Source of the DNA: Bacteroidales bacterium UBA3824
Lineage (GTDB): Bacteria; Bacteroidota; Bacteroidia; Bacteroidales; UBA3824
Reading direction: 5' to 3'
DNA length: 59,703 nucleotides
Assembly (NCBI GenBank): GCA_002393195.1
Contig: DGIK01000060.1
Location: 1-59,703, forward strand
The notes below the pieces were generated by a model that did no database searches, was not told where the DNA came from, and worked only from the letters and a program-made list of their open reading frames with translations. Numbering within the stretch: the first letter of the stretch is position 1; each line of letters begins with the position of its first letter. Of the stretch, positions 51,970-59,703 are shown piece after piece. The position numbers and the translations under genes were made by a program.

Positions 51970-51977
51970 TATATTTG
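51970..51977 (+). promoter_or_regulatory. -7 box of the lipoprotein cluster
   Basis: TATATTTG, 33 bp before ATG 52011; no matching -33 TTTG at the usual distance. Confidence 0.5.
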
Positions 51978-52010
51978 CAAACGCATTAACAACAATAACG
52001 ACTTACAATT

Positions 52011-53660
52011 ATGAAAAAATCATTTATAATCATTCCCGCCATTGCGCTATTGGCATCGTGCGGCGGCGGACAACAGACACAACAAAACACCGACACCGCC
52101 GCAAACGGTAGAGACGGACGGCCGTCCGTCTCTACAACAGAACCAGAAACCGCATCCGAACCCGTCCCCGATTTCCCCGAACCAACCACCAACGTCGCCT
52201 ACGAGGTCGCACTACTACTCAACCCACAGGCAAAAAAACACCAGCCCGCCGACACAGCCAGCAAGTTGGAATTTTCGTTTGAATTTGAAGACCAAGAGAA
52301 TTATGACCTTGATCCCGTTGCCATTATCCGATGTATGAACCACATAGACGGAGGCTACATCGCCATTTACCAAGAGAAGGAAGAAGGCGTACTTGGCGAC
52401 GGTTATATCGAACACATCGGTAAATTCGACGTATATCTCTACAAGGACGGCAAACTGACGCCCAAACAGGATTTGCTGCCCAAACCGACTTTCGCAAACT
52501 TCGAGGCACAGGACGCACTTATAATGATGGGACACGAGCAAGCCATCGCAGATTTCATCAGCAAAGGCAACAAATTCACCTACTACTTGGAGAAAGACAA
52601 CAAATTGGCAGTATGCACCAATCCAGATTTGACAAGTGCTGATTATACCACTGTATATTACGATTGGAACGGCAAGCAATTCACCACTGCCAACTATGAA
52701 TCCCAAAGGTCGATGATGCTCATCAGCGGCAAAGGTCTCGGCAAAATCATCCTGGGCAGCGACGCTCCCGGCGATATTAAAGGATTCAATAAGGAACAGA
52801 AAGGCAACAATGTAATTTACAGCAAATTCGGCAAGAAATATTTTACAATTGCACTCTCCTCAAACAACAAGATTGACACCATCACGGTACACACGTGGCT
52901 TTACTCATTCCCGATGACAGGTCTGTGGGGCGAAAATTTTTATCACGTAGGAACTGCGCCTGTTGACGATTGTTTTGGCGACGCACAATCCAACCGCGAT
53001 GAAGATTATTTCATTTTCAAAAACGGCTCTTGGGTGCGCCACGTGGCAAAGGACGGCGGCATCATCGATTTTATCACAACCCCAAAGGCTCTCAAAAACG
53101 TAAAAGGCTCCGAGGGCAAAATTGTAATGCCCAAACCTCCGTCATTTGAAGGCAGCGACATCTCCGATTGGAACGAAAAAGTAACCCTCATCAAAATCTA
53201 CAAAACCGCGCCATTCTGCGAGACCTGCGCCACAACTTCCGACAACGACAACGTCCTCAAAATCCGCAAGATGTACAATGCAATCGCCAACGACCAAAAC
53301 CTCGTGAAAAAACACATCGAAATCGAGGATGAAGAATCGGGCTACCCCTGCGATTACGATTATTTCTACAAAGACGGCAATCTCGTGATGATACAGATGA
53401 CTACCGGCGACGGCACAATGTCTGACATGAAAATCTACATACAAGACGGCTATCCGTTTTTCTGTTTTGCCGTAACCACCTACCCCGACAACACCAAAGA
53501 CGAGGATCGCATCTATATGTGCGCCGGAAAGATTTTCAAGTATCTCGACACCCAGAAGAAAGATCTCGACGTAGTACACGACGACGTGGTTACACGTGCG
53601 CAAATAAACATCAACAGTATCGTCCGAGTAGCAAAGGACAACGAATCAAAGGCTAAATAA
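52011..53660 (+). CDS. Lipoprotein 1 of the tandem cluster
   Basis: 549 residues. Signal peptide MKKSFIIIPAIALLASC (Cys17) then GGGQQTQQ, a low-complexity linker and the peptide GRDGRPSVSTT, which is the translation of a perfect 28-bp palindrome (52108-52135). The mature part is beta-rich with an internal VYYDWNGKQF segment like the C-terminal motif of lipoproteins 2 and 3. No enzyme motif or family recognised. It is first of four genes separated by 12-16 bp, so one transcript is likely. Surface or periplasmic location is inferred from the lipobox. Confidence 0.75.
   Translation: MKKSFIIIPAIALLASCGGGQQTQQNTDTAANGRDGRPSVSTTEPETASEPVPDFPEPTTNVAYEVALLLNPQAKKHQPADTASKLEFSFEFEDQENYDLDPVAIIRCMNHIDGGYIAIYQEKEEGVLGDGYIEHIGKFDVYLYKDGKLTPKQDLLPKPTFANFEAQDALIMMGHEQAIADFISKGNKFTYYLEKDNKLAVCTNPDLTSADYTTVYYDWNGKQFTTANYESQRSMMLISGKGLGKIILGSDAPGDIKGFNKEQKGNNVIYSKFGKKYFTIALSSNNKIDTITVHTWLYSFPMTGLWGENFYHVGTAPVDDCFGDAQSNRDEDYFIFKNGSWVRHVAKDGGIIDFITTPKALKNVKGSEGKIVMPKPPSFEGSDISDWNEKVTLIKIYKTAPFCETCATTSDNDNVLKIRKMYNAIANDQNLVKKHIEIEDEESGYPCDYDYFYKDGNLVMIQMTTGDGTMSDMKIYIQDGYPFFCFAVTTYPDNTKDEDRIYMCAGKIFKYLDTQKKDLDVVHDDVVTRAQININSIVRVAKDNESKAK
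52108..52135. repeat. Perfect 28-bp palindrome inside lipoprotein 1
   Basis: GTAGAGACGGACGG followed directly by its reverse complement. It is translated in frame as GRDGRPSVST. Related palindromes occur at 53757-53784, 54934-54955 and 57662-57690. Confidence 0.9.
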
Positions 53661-53674
53661 TAAAACAATCATTT

Positions 53675-54793
53675 ATGAAAAAATCATTGATAATCATCCC
53701 CGCCATTGCATTGACACTGGCATCTTGCGGCGGTAATGGCAACGGTAATGGCAATGGTAGAGACGAACGGCCGTCCGTCTCCACAACCGAATCGACAACG
53801 CCAACCGCCCCCGCCGAATACACCGGCAAAGGCGCGTTGCCCGAATTGATATTCGACAATTTGGAATTTTCCAAAAAGGATTACGCCAAAGACAGCGAAA
53901 TACTGCCGATAATCAAGACCGCCAAACGAATCGTAATCAAGGGCGACAGAATGACAATCTCCGACGGCAAAAATGATGTCGCGCTCCAATTGGATTTGGC
54001 ATCGTCGGAAGAAGAGGCAAGTTCCGACGCTTACCGTTGGTATTTCAGCACGATTGCCACCAAAGAAATCCCCGAATTTGTATTTGCAATTGCAAGTGAA
54101 TACGAGGAGGCGTGCGTCGCAAGAAACGAAGACCCAAAGAAACGCCCAATCAAATTGGAAGCCCCCGACAAATGGATGCTCTATCCCAAAAATTTCAACT
54201 CCTGGGACAATCTCCACCGCAAAATGGCGGCAAAATACCCTTCCGACGAAGAATACAAAAACACCATCGAATACATCAACAGCGAAGAACCCGACCTTTC
54301 TGATTTGGAAGACTACGACGACAGCGGCGACGACAAGGTTTCCACCAATGGCATCATCAATGACGTCGTGAACGATTTGGCGACGTTCTACGACCCGTAT
54401 GGAATGTGCGAAGGCGACGAAAATATAAGCGCAGACCGCGTAGCCGCCAACCGCAAGGAAATCAAAATAGTAAGCCCAACGATGGCAAAATTTGAGGCGG
54501 AAGGCACGGCGGAGACATTCACCGAGACATTCGCCTGTTACAGGCACAAAAACGGCACGTGGGTAGTGTTGGATTATTTCAAGGACGACAACAGCCCCTT
54601 CTGCAAAATTGGCGCATACGAATTTGAGGAAGGCAAATTGAATTGGCTGTCAGGCTTCATCCCTGACGATTTCCTCAAAGGCGCATACATAGAAGAATTT
54701 GACGCAAACGGTTTTACAATCGAACGCGACACCCCCGACGGCAATACCGACGAGGTGTATTACAAATGGAACGGCGAAAAATTCGTGGAATAA
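53675..54793 (+). CDS. Lipoprotein 2 of the tandem cluster
   Basis: 372 residues. Signal peptide MKKSLIIIPAIALTLASC (Cys18), a GNGNGNGN linker, then the palindrome-encoded RDERPSVSTTE. Mature region unrelated by eye to lipoprotein 1 except for the ending YYKWNGEKFVE, shared in pattern with lipoprotein 3. Highly acidic; contains no recognised domain. It begins 14 bp after lipoprotein 1. Confidence 0.72.
   Translation: MKKSLIIIPAIALTLASCGGNGNGNGNGRDERPSVSTTESTTPTAPAEYTGKGALPELIFDNLEFSKKDYAKDSEILPIIKTAKRIVIKGDRMTISDGKNDVALQLDLASSEEEASSDAYRWYFSTIATKEIPEFVFAIASEYEEACVARNEDPKKRPIKLEAPDKWMLYPKNFNSWDNLHRKMAAKYPSDEEYKNTIEYINSEEPDLSDLEDYDDSGDDKVSTNGIINDVVNDLATFYDPYGMCEGDENISADRVAANRKEIKIVSPTMAKFEAEGTAETFTETFACYRHKNGTWVVLDYFKDDNSPFCKIGAYEFEEGKLNWLSGFIPDDFLKGAYIEEFDANGFTIERDTPDGNTDEVYYKWNGEKFVE
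53757..53784. repeat. 28-bp imperfect palindrome inside lipoprotein 2
   Basis: GTAGAGACGAACGG and CCGTCCGTCTCCAC: same element as at 52108, with two changed positions that break perfect symmetry. Same reading frame. Confidence 0.85.
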
Positions 54794-54809
54794 TTAACAA
54801 CAAACAATT

Positions 54810-56636
54810 ATGAAAAAACAATTTCTAATCATCCCCGCCATTGCGCTTTTGGCAGCCTGCGGAGGCGGACAACAGACACAGAACGGCGGCAATGCATCTG
54901 ATACCGCCGCCGCAAATGCCAATGCCGACGGCGGAGACGGACGTCCGTCCGTCTCTACAACAACCGAACCCGACGAACTGACGCTATTAACCTGTGAATT
55001 GTTGAAATTCGTCAAGCATCAAACCGACGGTATGCGGCTCAAAGACGAACCCGACACGGCTTTCAATGTCAACAACATCACCGACTACCCTCGTTATACA
55101 CTGGATTCGCCCGACCCCGCGACTTCGCGAAAGGACTCTTCGAGGTTCTACGTACATTTGGACGGCGGATTCGATAATATTTGGGAGTTTACCTACAAAA
55201 AACGCAAAAGCGGCGGATTTTGGGTGCTTGTGCATTTGAACAGTCTCAGCGGTGACTATCCCGATTGCGAAAGAAACGAATACATGGGAATATACTATGT
55301 TGACGGACGCAAAGACTTAGCGTTTTATGGCAAAGGCGACACCGACTACGCACTGCCACAACCCTCTGTGACAGATTTCTACGCCAATTCCGACAAATTT
55401 CCTGAGAGCGTTGTAGAATGGATGAAAGACAGTCAAAAAACAAAATTGGAATACTCCATTGTCAACGACAAAATCGAGGTTACACTCAATCCATATCAGC
55501 AAATCGAGTACGTCAATGATGATTATGAGGAAATAATTGACATCCTGCCCAAAAACCTGATGGGTTTTGAGAAGAAAAAAGACCCGAAATTCCCCACAAT
55601 CACATACGTATGGAACGGCGATGGCTATGTCATAGACCCCAAGTACAAACCGCAGAAAGAAGATTTGAAGTATTTTGAAGGCAGCAACGAAAAATTCTCT
55701 CAATCGGGCAAATACCCAATCCAATTGTACGCCGTGCGCGACGACGACCAAATATCCACTGCCGACATCAACGGCGACGGCATAGAAGATTTGGTAATCA
55801 ACGACAACGACTACAAGGAGTTTGCCGTATATTTCAAGGACAAAAAAGGCGTTTACAACCGTCAGATGATTGGCAAACGTCCACCGGAAGACGACGATGA
55901 AGGCGAATTGACGGCAAGCGCGGACAAAGGAGGTATTATCGTTTCTGCATTCTATGAATCCGAAAAAACTTATGACTTCCGCTACGAAAAAGGCGATTTT
56001 TACCTCTACAATTATTCCCAATCAATGGAATGGCCCGACGATGGCGGCAGCGAATATTACGAAATCGACTTTGTAAAACACAAGGTAATCGACAATGACA
56101 CCACATATTCCGTACCCGCCTACCCTCTGAAAAAAATCTCGGAAGTGCCGCTTGGTTGGTGGACAATCACGGAAATCTATTCAGGCTGCAATATGATTGA
56201 TGTATGGAAACAATTAGAATCACGCCCCGACGATGCGGAAGGCGGCAAGGCATTGAAATACAGCCTCGACAATCTCAAATATGGCATTGATGTCAACGAC
56301 GGACACTGCACACGCGAACGCACTGTGCATTACTACGAACTCAAAAACGAAAAAAACGGCTACCTTGTTGTGGATGTATATGGACTGATGTGCGAAACAC
56401 AGTCGGGCACATACAATCTTTCTGAAAACACCATCACCCAATACATCTTCAAAGACGGCAAACTCACAAAGACAGAATTGCAGGACGAATTGAAACCATA
56501 CAGCAAAGACGGCTACCAAACCGTTTTTGAAAACGAGCGCGGCTACGGCTACTACGGCTACAAACTCCACTTCCTTTCAAGCGGCGGCGACGAGACCGTT
56601 TTCGTTTGGAACGGGGAAAAATTTGAGAAAAAATAA
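54810..56636 (+). CDS. Lipoprotein 3 of the tandem cluster, FG-GAP-like
   Basis: 608 residues. Signal peptide MKKQFLIIPAIALLAAC (Cys17), GGGQQTQ linker as in lipoprotein 1, Ala/Asn-rich stretch, then GGDGRPSVSTTTE from a palindrome. Around residue 315 a calcium-loop-like DINGDGIEDLVIND is followed by FAVYFKDKKGVY, the FG-GAP-like pattern also found in lipoprotein 4 and in the exported protein at 28377-29054. It ends FVWNGEKFEKK. Function unknown. Confidence 0.75.
   Translation: MKKQFLIIPAIALLAACGGGQQTQNGGNASDTAAANANADGGDGRPSVSTTTEPDELTLLTCELLKFVKHQTDGMRLKDEPDTAFNVNNITDYPRYTLDSPDPATSRKDSSRFYVHLDGGFDNIWEFTYKKRKSGGFWVLVHLNSLSGDYPDCERNEYMGIYYVDGRKDLAFYGKGDTDYALPQPSVTDFYANSDKFPESVVEWMKDSQKTKLEYSIVNDKIEVTLNPYQQIEYVNDDYEEIIDILPKNLMGFEKKKDPKFPTITYVWNGDGYVIDPKYKPQKEDLKYFEGSNEKFSQSGKYPIQLYAVRDDDQISTADINGDGIEDLVINDNDYKEFAVYFKDKKGVYNRQMIGKRPPEDDDEGELTASADKGGIIVSAFYESEKTYDFRYEKGDFYLYNYSQSMEWPDDGGSEYYEIDFVKHKVIDNDTTYSVPAYPLKKISEVPLGWWTITEIYSGCNMIDVWKQLESRPDDAEGGKALKYSLDNLKYGIDVNDGHCTRERTVHYYELKNEKNGYLVVDVYGLMCETQSGTYNLSENTITQYIFKDGKLTKTELQDELKPYSKDGYQTVFENERGYGYYGYKLHFLSSGGDETVFVWNGEKFEKK
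54934..54955. repeat. Palindrome inside lipoprotein 3
   Basis: GAGACGGAC and GTCCGTCTC flank four bases. The right flank TCTCTACAAC is the same as in the copy at 52108; the left flank has GCG in place of GTA. Confidence 0.8.
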
Positions 56637-56648
56637 ATACTAATTATT

Positions 56649-57656
56649 ATGAAAAAACAACTCCTAATCATCTCCGCCCTTGCCCTAATATTGGCATCGT
56701 GCGGCATTTCGGCAAAAGCCCAAACTTTTAAGCCGTCGGGCAAAACTGCCGAAGAACTCTCTACCGAAAAGATAACCAACAAAGCCGAAGGCGACTTCAA
56801 CAAAGACGACGTAAAAGATTTGTTCATAAGCACTTACAAAGGCAGCGCGTTTTATTTCGGCAAGGCGGGCGGCGGCTACAATCTTTTCCACGACTACGAC
56901 TTGTCTGTGTCTGAAAATGCGAAACTCTCGGTAACCGACAAGGGCGTGCTGAGGATTCAGCAAGATACCGATGATGGCAGCGATGTATTCCTCTTTCGCT
57001 ATCAAGACAACTGTATGAGGCTTATCGGCGGCAAAAAAGACCGTCACAAGACATCCGAAAACTACGACATATCGTTCAACTACCTCACATCCAAAATGAT
57101 AACCACCACCGGATCCGGCAACTCAAAGCAATCCGAAACCAAAGATATGGACAATCTTCCCATACTGCGCTTCGGATGGTTTCCGCTGGAATATGATATG
57201 CTCGAATATCTTGTGCATCAGATTTACTACGACGAAGAGACACCTACCCCTGAATGGAAGGAGGCTTTCGGCATTTTCAGGCTTATGCAATCAGGCTATT
57301 ATCTCTTCGGATTCTTCAATGATTACGAAAATGAATACCACGACATCAGACCCGCAGGCAAAAACAAATTTGAAGCCGAATTTATCACCGAACGTCCGAT
57401 GGTTTACAATCACTCTTCCACTGTATCAATGGAAAAACTCTCCGACGGCACGTACAAAATCCATATCGAAGATGCTCACCGCGACCGCGAATACGAAAGC
57501 ATAGTTGACCAATACATCTCAGAACACCCCGAAGATGAAGATTTAGACTATGATATACTGATGGAAAAGAGCGGTGCTCAATACCCAGCCGAAGAATACG
57601 ACGAGTCAGAAAACAACTACATTTTTAAAGATGGATCTTTTATCGAACAAAAATAA
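56649..57656 (+). CDS. Lipoprotein 4 of the tandem cluster, FG-GAP-like
   Basis: 335 residues. Signal peptide MKKQLLIISALALILASC (Cys18). It lacks the palindrome-derived linker; instead the FG-GAP-like unit comes early (EGDFNKDDVKDLFIS, FYFGKAGGGYNLF, about 52-85). Homologous in that region to the exported protein at 28377-29054. The C-terminal half has no recognisable domain. A palindromic repeat six bases after the stop (57662) may terminate the cluster. Confidence 0.75.
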   Translation: MKKQLLIISALALILASCGISAKAQTFKPSGKTAEELSTEKITNKAEGDFNKDDVKDLFISTYKGSAFYFGKAGGGYNLFHDYDLSVSENAKLSVTDKGVLRIQQDTDDGSDVFLFRYQDNCMRLIGGKKDRHKTSENYDISFNYLTSKMITTTGSGNSKQSETKDMDNLPILRFGWFPLEYDMLEYLVHQIYYDEETPTPEWKEAFGIFRLMQSGYYLFGFFNDYENEYHDIRPAGKNKFEAEFITERPMVYNHSSTVSMEKLSDGTYKIHIEDAHRDREYESIVDQYISEHPEDEDLDYDILMEKSGAQYPAEEYDESENNYIFKDGSFIEQK

Positions 57657-57661
57657 AACAC

Positions 57662-57690
57662 GTAGAGACGCCACAATGTGACGTCTCTAC
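57662..57690. repeat. Intergenic palindromic repeat after the lipoprotein cluster
   Basis: GTAGAGACG and CGTCTCTAC, with CACA/TGTG pairing inside: a 29-bp hairpin related to the palindromes within lipoproteins 1-3. It is followed by AATTTTAT and could act as a terminator. Confidence 0.85.
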
Positions 57691-57713
57691 AATTTTATGG
57701 TGGTGAATAATCC

Positions 57714-57884
57714 TTATTTCACAATATACCTTTTGCCCAAAACGAGTTTGTCGCCGCTGTCGTCTGCCTCCCACATTTGAGGTTTGCGGGGGCCGTCGTT
57801 TTCTACGTGGTGGACGATGTAGATCAACTTGCCCTCAAAGGTGCGGAAAAGCATACCGTGTCCCGAATTGTTGAAATGACACAT
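57714..57884 (-). pseudogene. C-terminal relic of a GH43-family glycoside hydrolase gene
   Basis: On the minus strand a 56-codon frame reads GHGMLFRTFEGKLIYIVHHV and then RKPQMWEADDSGDKLVLGKR to a stop at 57714. This is the pattern of the end of GH43 arabinan/xylan-active enzymes (the GHGM..RTFDGKL segment that closes the five-bladed propeller). The rest of the gene, about 250 or more codons, is missing. The frame is in phase with the stop codon of the upstream gene (TGA at 57888-57890, two codons before the first ATG of the relic). It is not a functional enzyme. Confidence 0.75.
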
Positions 57885-57887
57885 AGT

Positions 57888-58580
57888 TCATTGCGGAATC
57901 TCAAACTTCATTCCCGTCCATTTAATCAGCACCTCTTTCGTAGTGCCGTCGTCATAATGGACAATGGCCTTGATGTCTTTGCCAACACGCGGAAGGTCGT
58001 ATGTGATAACGGGATATTCATCTGTGCCTTCCTTGCCGGTTTTGATTGCCTTGTCAAAACCTAAACTCTGCACGCCGTTGTTGTAGTGAATTTTGTGGGT
58101 GTCATTGTTGTAAATGCCGAAATAGATGCCGCCAAACTCAGTTTGGACAGCCTTTCGGTCTTTACCCCAAAACTGTTTGACAGAATTGGCAAAAATCTTG
58201 TGCTTGCCATCCGAACAGTTCCAATATACCATTTCAACAATAGTTTGTCCACCATCGTCATACTCATCGTCCGGATAATTAATCTCAAAACAAGCGAAAC
58301 CATTTTTGGCGTCCACTGTTACCTTGCGGTTTTTGTCCAACGGCTTGTTTTTCTTGAAGTTTTGCCACATTTCGTACAACTGTCCCGTAAGTTCGTCTTC
58401 GGGTTCGTCGCCAATCCAAGCATTGACGAAGTCGCTGATAGTAGGCTTTTGTCCCGCAAATTTTACAACTCGGGGATAATCATCTGGGTCGTCTTCCTCT
58501 GGATAAGGATTCTGCGCCGCCACGGTCATCGAAACCACCATCAGCGCAACCATAATCAGGTAAAATCGCATTGTTTTCAT
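57888..58580 (-). CDS. Exported protein of unknown function
   Basis: 230 residues (227 if ATG 58571 is used). Signal peptide MRFYLIMVALMVVSMTVAAQ, cleavage after AQ, then an acidic Pro-rich linker (NPYPEEDDPDDYP). The mature domain has Asp- and Gly-rich turns and ends VLIKWTGMKFEIPQ, reminiscent of the WNGEKF ending in lipoproteins 2 and 3. Directly downstream, in the same frame, is the GH43 relic. Function unknown. Confidence 0.72.
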   Translation of the reverse strand: MKTMRFYLIMVALMVVSMTVAAQNPYPEEDDPDDYPRVVKFAGQKPTISDFVNAWIGDEPEDELTGQLYEMWQNFKKNKPLDKNRKVTVDAKNGFACFEINYPDDEYDDGGQTIVEMVYWNCSDGKHKIFANSVKQFWGKDRKAVQTEFGGIYFGIYNNDTHKIHYNNGVQSLGFDKAIKTGKEGTDEYPVITYDLPRVGKDIKAIVHYDDGTTKEVLIKWTGMKFEIPQ

Positions 58581-58719
58581 TTTAGTAGAGTTATTAGGTC
58601 ATACAAAAACACATTAATCCATTGCAAAAATTATGCAAAAATGATTTTACCCCGATGGCAATAAAACCCGCCATAATCGAGTTATTATTATAATAACAAC
58701 AATTAACACTCGCTAAAAA

Positions 58720-59133
58720 ATGAAAAGAATTGCAATCTTCATCACAATGCTCCTCGCCGCCATCACCACATCGGCGCAGACGGACGACGACAATCTGTAC
58801 GACGGCAAAATCGGCGACTTCAACATCAAAGTAAGCATCAACTTCCGCAACGTTGTAGATGCCGCAGTAGGCGATTCGGTGGGTTATTATTATTACAACG
58901 ACCGCCCGAAAACCAAATTCACACTCCGTCTCAAAGAATTGGACGAAGATATGAACGAAACATCATTCCGCGTCTCATACCACATCATCCTCGACGAACA
59001 CACACCAAAAGGCTTCAAATCAGGCACTTTTGACGGATGGACGAGCGCATTGAGTTGTTACAACGGAACGTTCAAAAACAGTCAGGGCAAAGAATACGAT
59101 TTTACGTGGGACGTAATGACAATAGACGACTAA
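58720..59133 (+). CDS. Small exported protein of unknown function
   Basis: 137 residues with a signal peptide (MKRIAIFITMLLAAITTSAQ). The mature 117 residues look like a single beta-sandwich or barrel (IKVSINFRNVVDAAVGDSVGYYYY ... GTFKNSQGKEYDFTWDV is its ending region), without cysteines apart from one. No family recognised. It converges on the Rpn-family gene 13 bp away. Confidence 0.7.
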   Translation: MKRIAIFITMLLAAITTSAQTDDDNLYDGKIGDFNIKVSINFRNVVDAAVGDSVGYYYYNDRPKTKFTLRLKELDEDMNETSFRVSYHIILDEHTPKGFKSGTFDGWTSALSCYNGTFKNSQGKEYDFTWDVMTIDD

Positions 59134-59145
59134 CTTTCTTTCGTG

Positions 59146-59703
59146 TTAAATTTTTGAGATTTCGTCGGGGGTGAGACCCGAATATTTTGCAACGAGGTCG
59201 ATGGACATTCCGTCGGAGAGCATCTTCCTCGCCATTTCGAGGGCTTTTTGGAGTTCGCCTTCCGCACGACCTTCTGCACGACCTTCTGCACGACCAGCAA
59301 TATGACCGTCAACATATCCTTCGTAACGGCTCGAATCGTCAAGGCTCAATGCCAATCTTACATTTTCCAAATACCGTTTGTACACCTTGCGGTCTTCTTC
59401 GCTCAGTGCGTCAACACGGAGTATGTCTCGCGCCTCTTTCAATCCTTGGGCTGTAAACGCCTCAGGTATATCGCCCGTTTTCAAGAATGAAATCCATTCT
59501 TGCAACGGTTGGCGGATTTCGTCATCAAACTTATTGACACGCAGAATGTAATACTCAGGGAAGATGCCATGAACCTCATCTACTCCAAACTTCGACTTTT
59601 GTGCGGGCGTAAGTTTGAGTTCGTCCTCGTCGTTGAACATATTTTTGAAAACCGTCGTGCCGTGATAGGCGTAGCCTTTACCCTGTCCAAGACTGAAATA
59701 CAC
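59146..59703 (-). CDS. Rpn-family recombination-promoting nuclease/transposase-like protein, 5' end beyond window
   Basis: 185 C-terminal residues; the frame runs off the right edge, so the nuclease core with its PD-(D/E)XK residues is not seen. The visible part matches the family layout: FPEYYILRVNKFDDE, LQEWISFLK, ARDILRVDALSEEDRKVYKRYLE, followed by the characteristic tail of GRAEG repeats and a helical end (MLSDGMSIDLVAKYSGLTPDEI). Such proteins are multicopy and fast-varying in gut Bacteroidetes. Confidence 0.8.
   Translation of the reverse strand: MYFSLGQGKGYAYHGTTVFKNMFNDEDELKLTPAQKSKFGVDEVHGIFPEYYILRVNKFDDEIRQPLQEWISFLKTGDIPEAFTAQGLKEARDILRVDALSEEDRKVYKRYLENVRLALSLDDSSRYEGYVDGHIAGRAEGRAEGRAEGELQKALEMARKMLSDGMSIDLVAKYSGLTPDEISKI
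59255..59310 (-). repeat. 12-bp tandem repeat coding for GRAE units
   Basis: The unit GACCTTCTGCAC (plus strand) is repeated with small changes and gives AGRAEGRAEGRAEGEL in the protein. Slippage within this tract would change the protein length in steps of four residues. Confidence 0.7.

Noticed and set aside
52108..57690. CRISPR array
   Set aside because: The palindromic repeats are only four, irregularly spaced by 1-3 kb, and three are inside coding sequence; no regular spacers are present anywhere in the window.

Overview
The window looks like chromosome of an uncultured gut- or rumen-type member of the Bacteroidetes (probably Bacteroidales). The evidence is consistent: most transcription units with a readable start carry the phylum's own promoter (-33 TTTG, 19-21 nt, -7 TAnnTTTG) rather than E. 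coli -35/-10 boxes; many genes encode lipoproteins with acidic or Gly-rich export tails; GlnRS, long peptidase U32, sigma-54, DUF2723, DUF3990, the AAA-ATPase/PD-(D/E)XK protein and Rpn-type proteins are of the kinds common in that phylum. No rRNA, CRISPR array or intact transposase was seen.

Layout. 1-4187: divergent promoters, then a four-gene unit of two paralogous proteins of unknown function, a MoxR AAA+ ATPase and a VWA protein, closed by a terminator. 4351-10582: a small orphan gene, then a chemoreceptor followed within 16 bp by two paralogous FISUMP-like lipoproteins. 10586-18458: a compact minus-strand operon encoding a TIR-like double-domain protein, a membrane-spanning nSTAND1-type NTPase with coiled coil and beta-propeller, an outer-membrane barrel protein, a lipoprotein and a SpoIIE-type phosphatase. 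I regard this as the best candidate for an undescribed system: a trans-envelope STAND signalling or defence device. 18466-24614: GH2 beta-galactosidase-like lipoprotein, a 118-bp palindromic repeat and a giant DUF2723 membrane protein. 24631-29613: an accessory interval between tRNA-Gln and tRNA-Leu with a small protein, a pair of GTPases preceded by a long structured (hairpin) leader, a DUF3990 toxin-antitoxin-like pair, an FG-GAP-like exported protein and an orphan promoter-terminator unit that may encode a roughly 100-nt small RNA. 29587-41525: two flippase-like membrane proteins and housekeeping genes (frr, U32 hydroxylase-family protein, Ldh-family dehydrogenase, pyrH, rpoN), a PLP-fold protein that has lost its PLP lysine, and two identical tRNA-Phe genes. 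41688-49501: a sugar-binding-protein/SpoIIE fusion, a PhoR/PhoB-like two-component pair, folB and glnS. 49540-59703: mostly lipoproteins, including a four-gene tandem cluster with near-identical signal-peptide DNA and a palindromic repeat that is translated in frame in three of them, plus an AAA-ATPase/nuclease-like protein, a GH43 gene tail relic and a truncated Rpn-family gene at the right edge.

How it fits together. Envelope sensing is the recurrent theme: a chemoreceptor, two SpoIIE phosphatases (one fused to a periplasmic binding domain, one in the STAND operon), a histidine kinase pair, and at least fifteen predicted lipoproteins or exported proteins. Functions of the unknown genes are inferred from domain motifs read by eye; no database search was possible.
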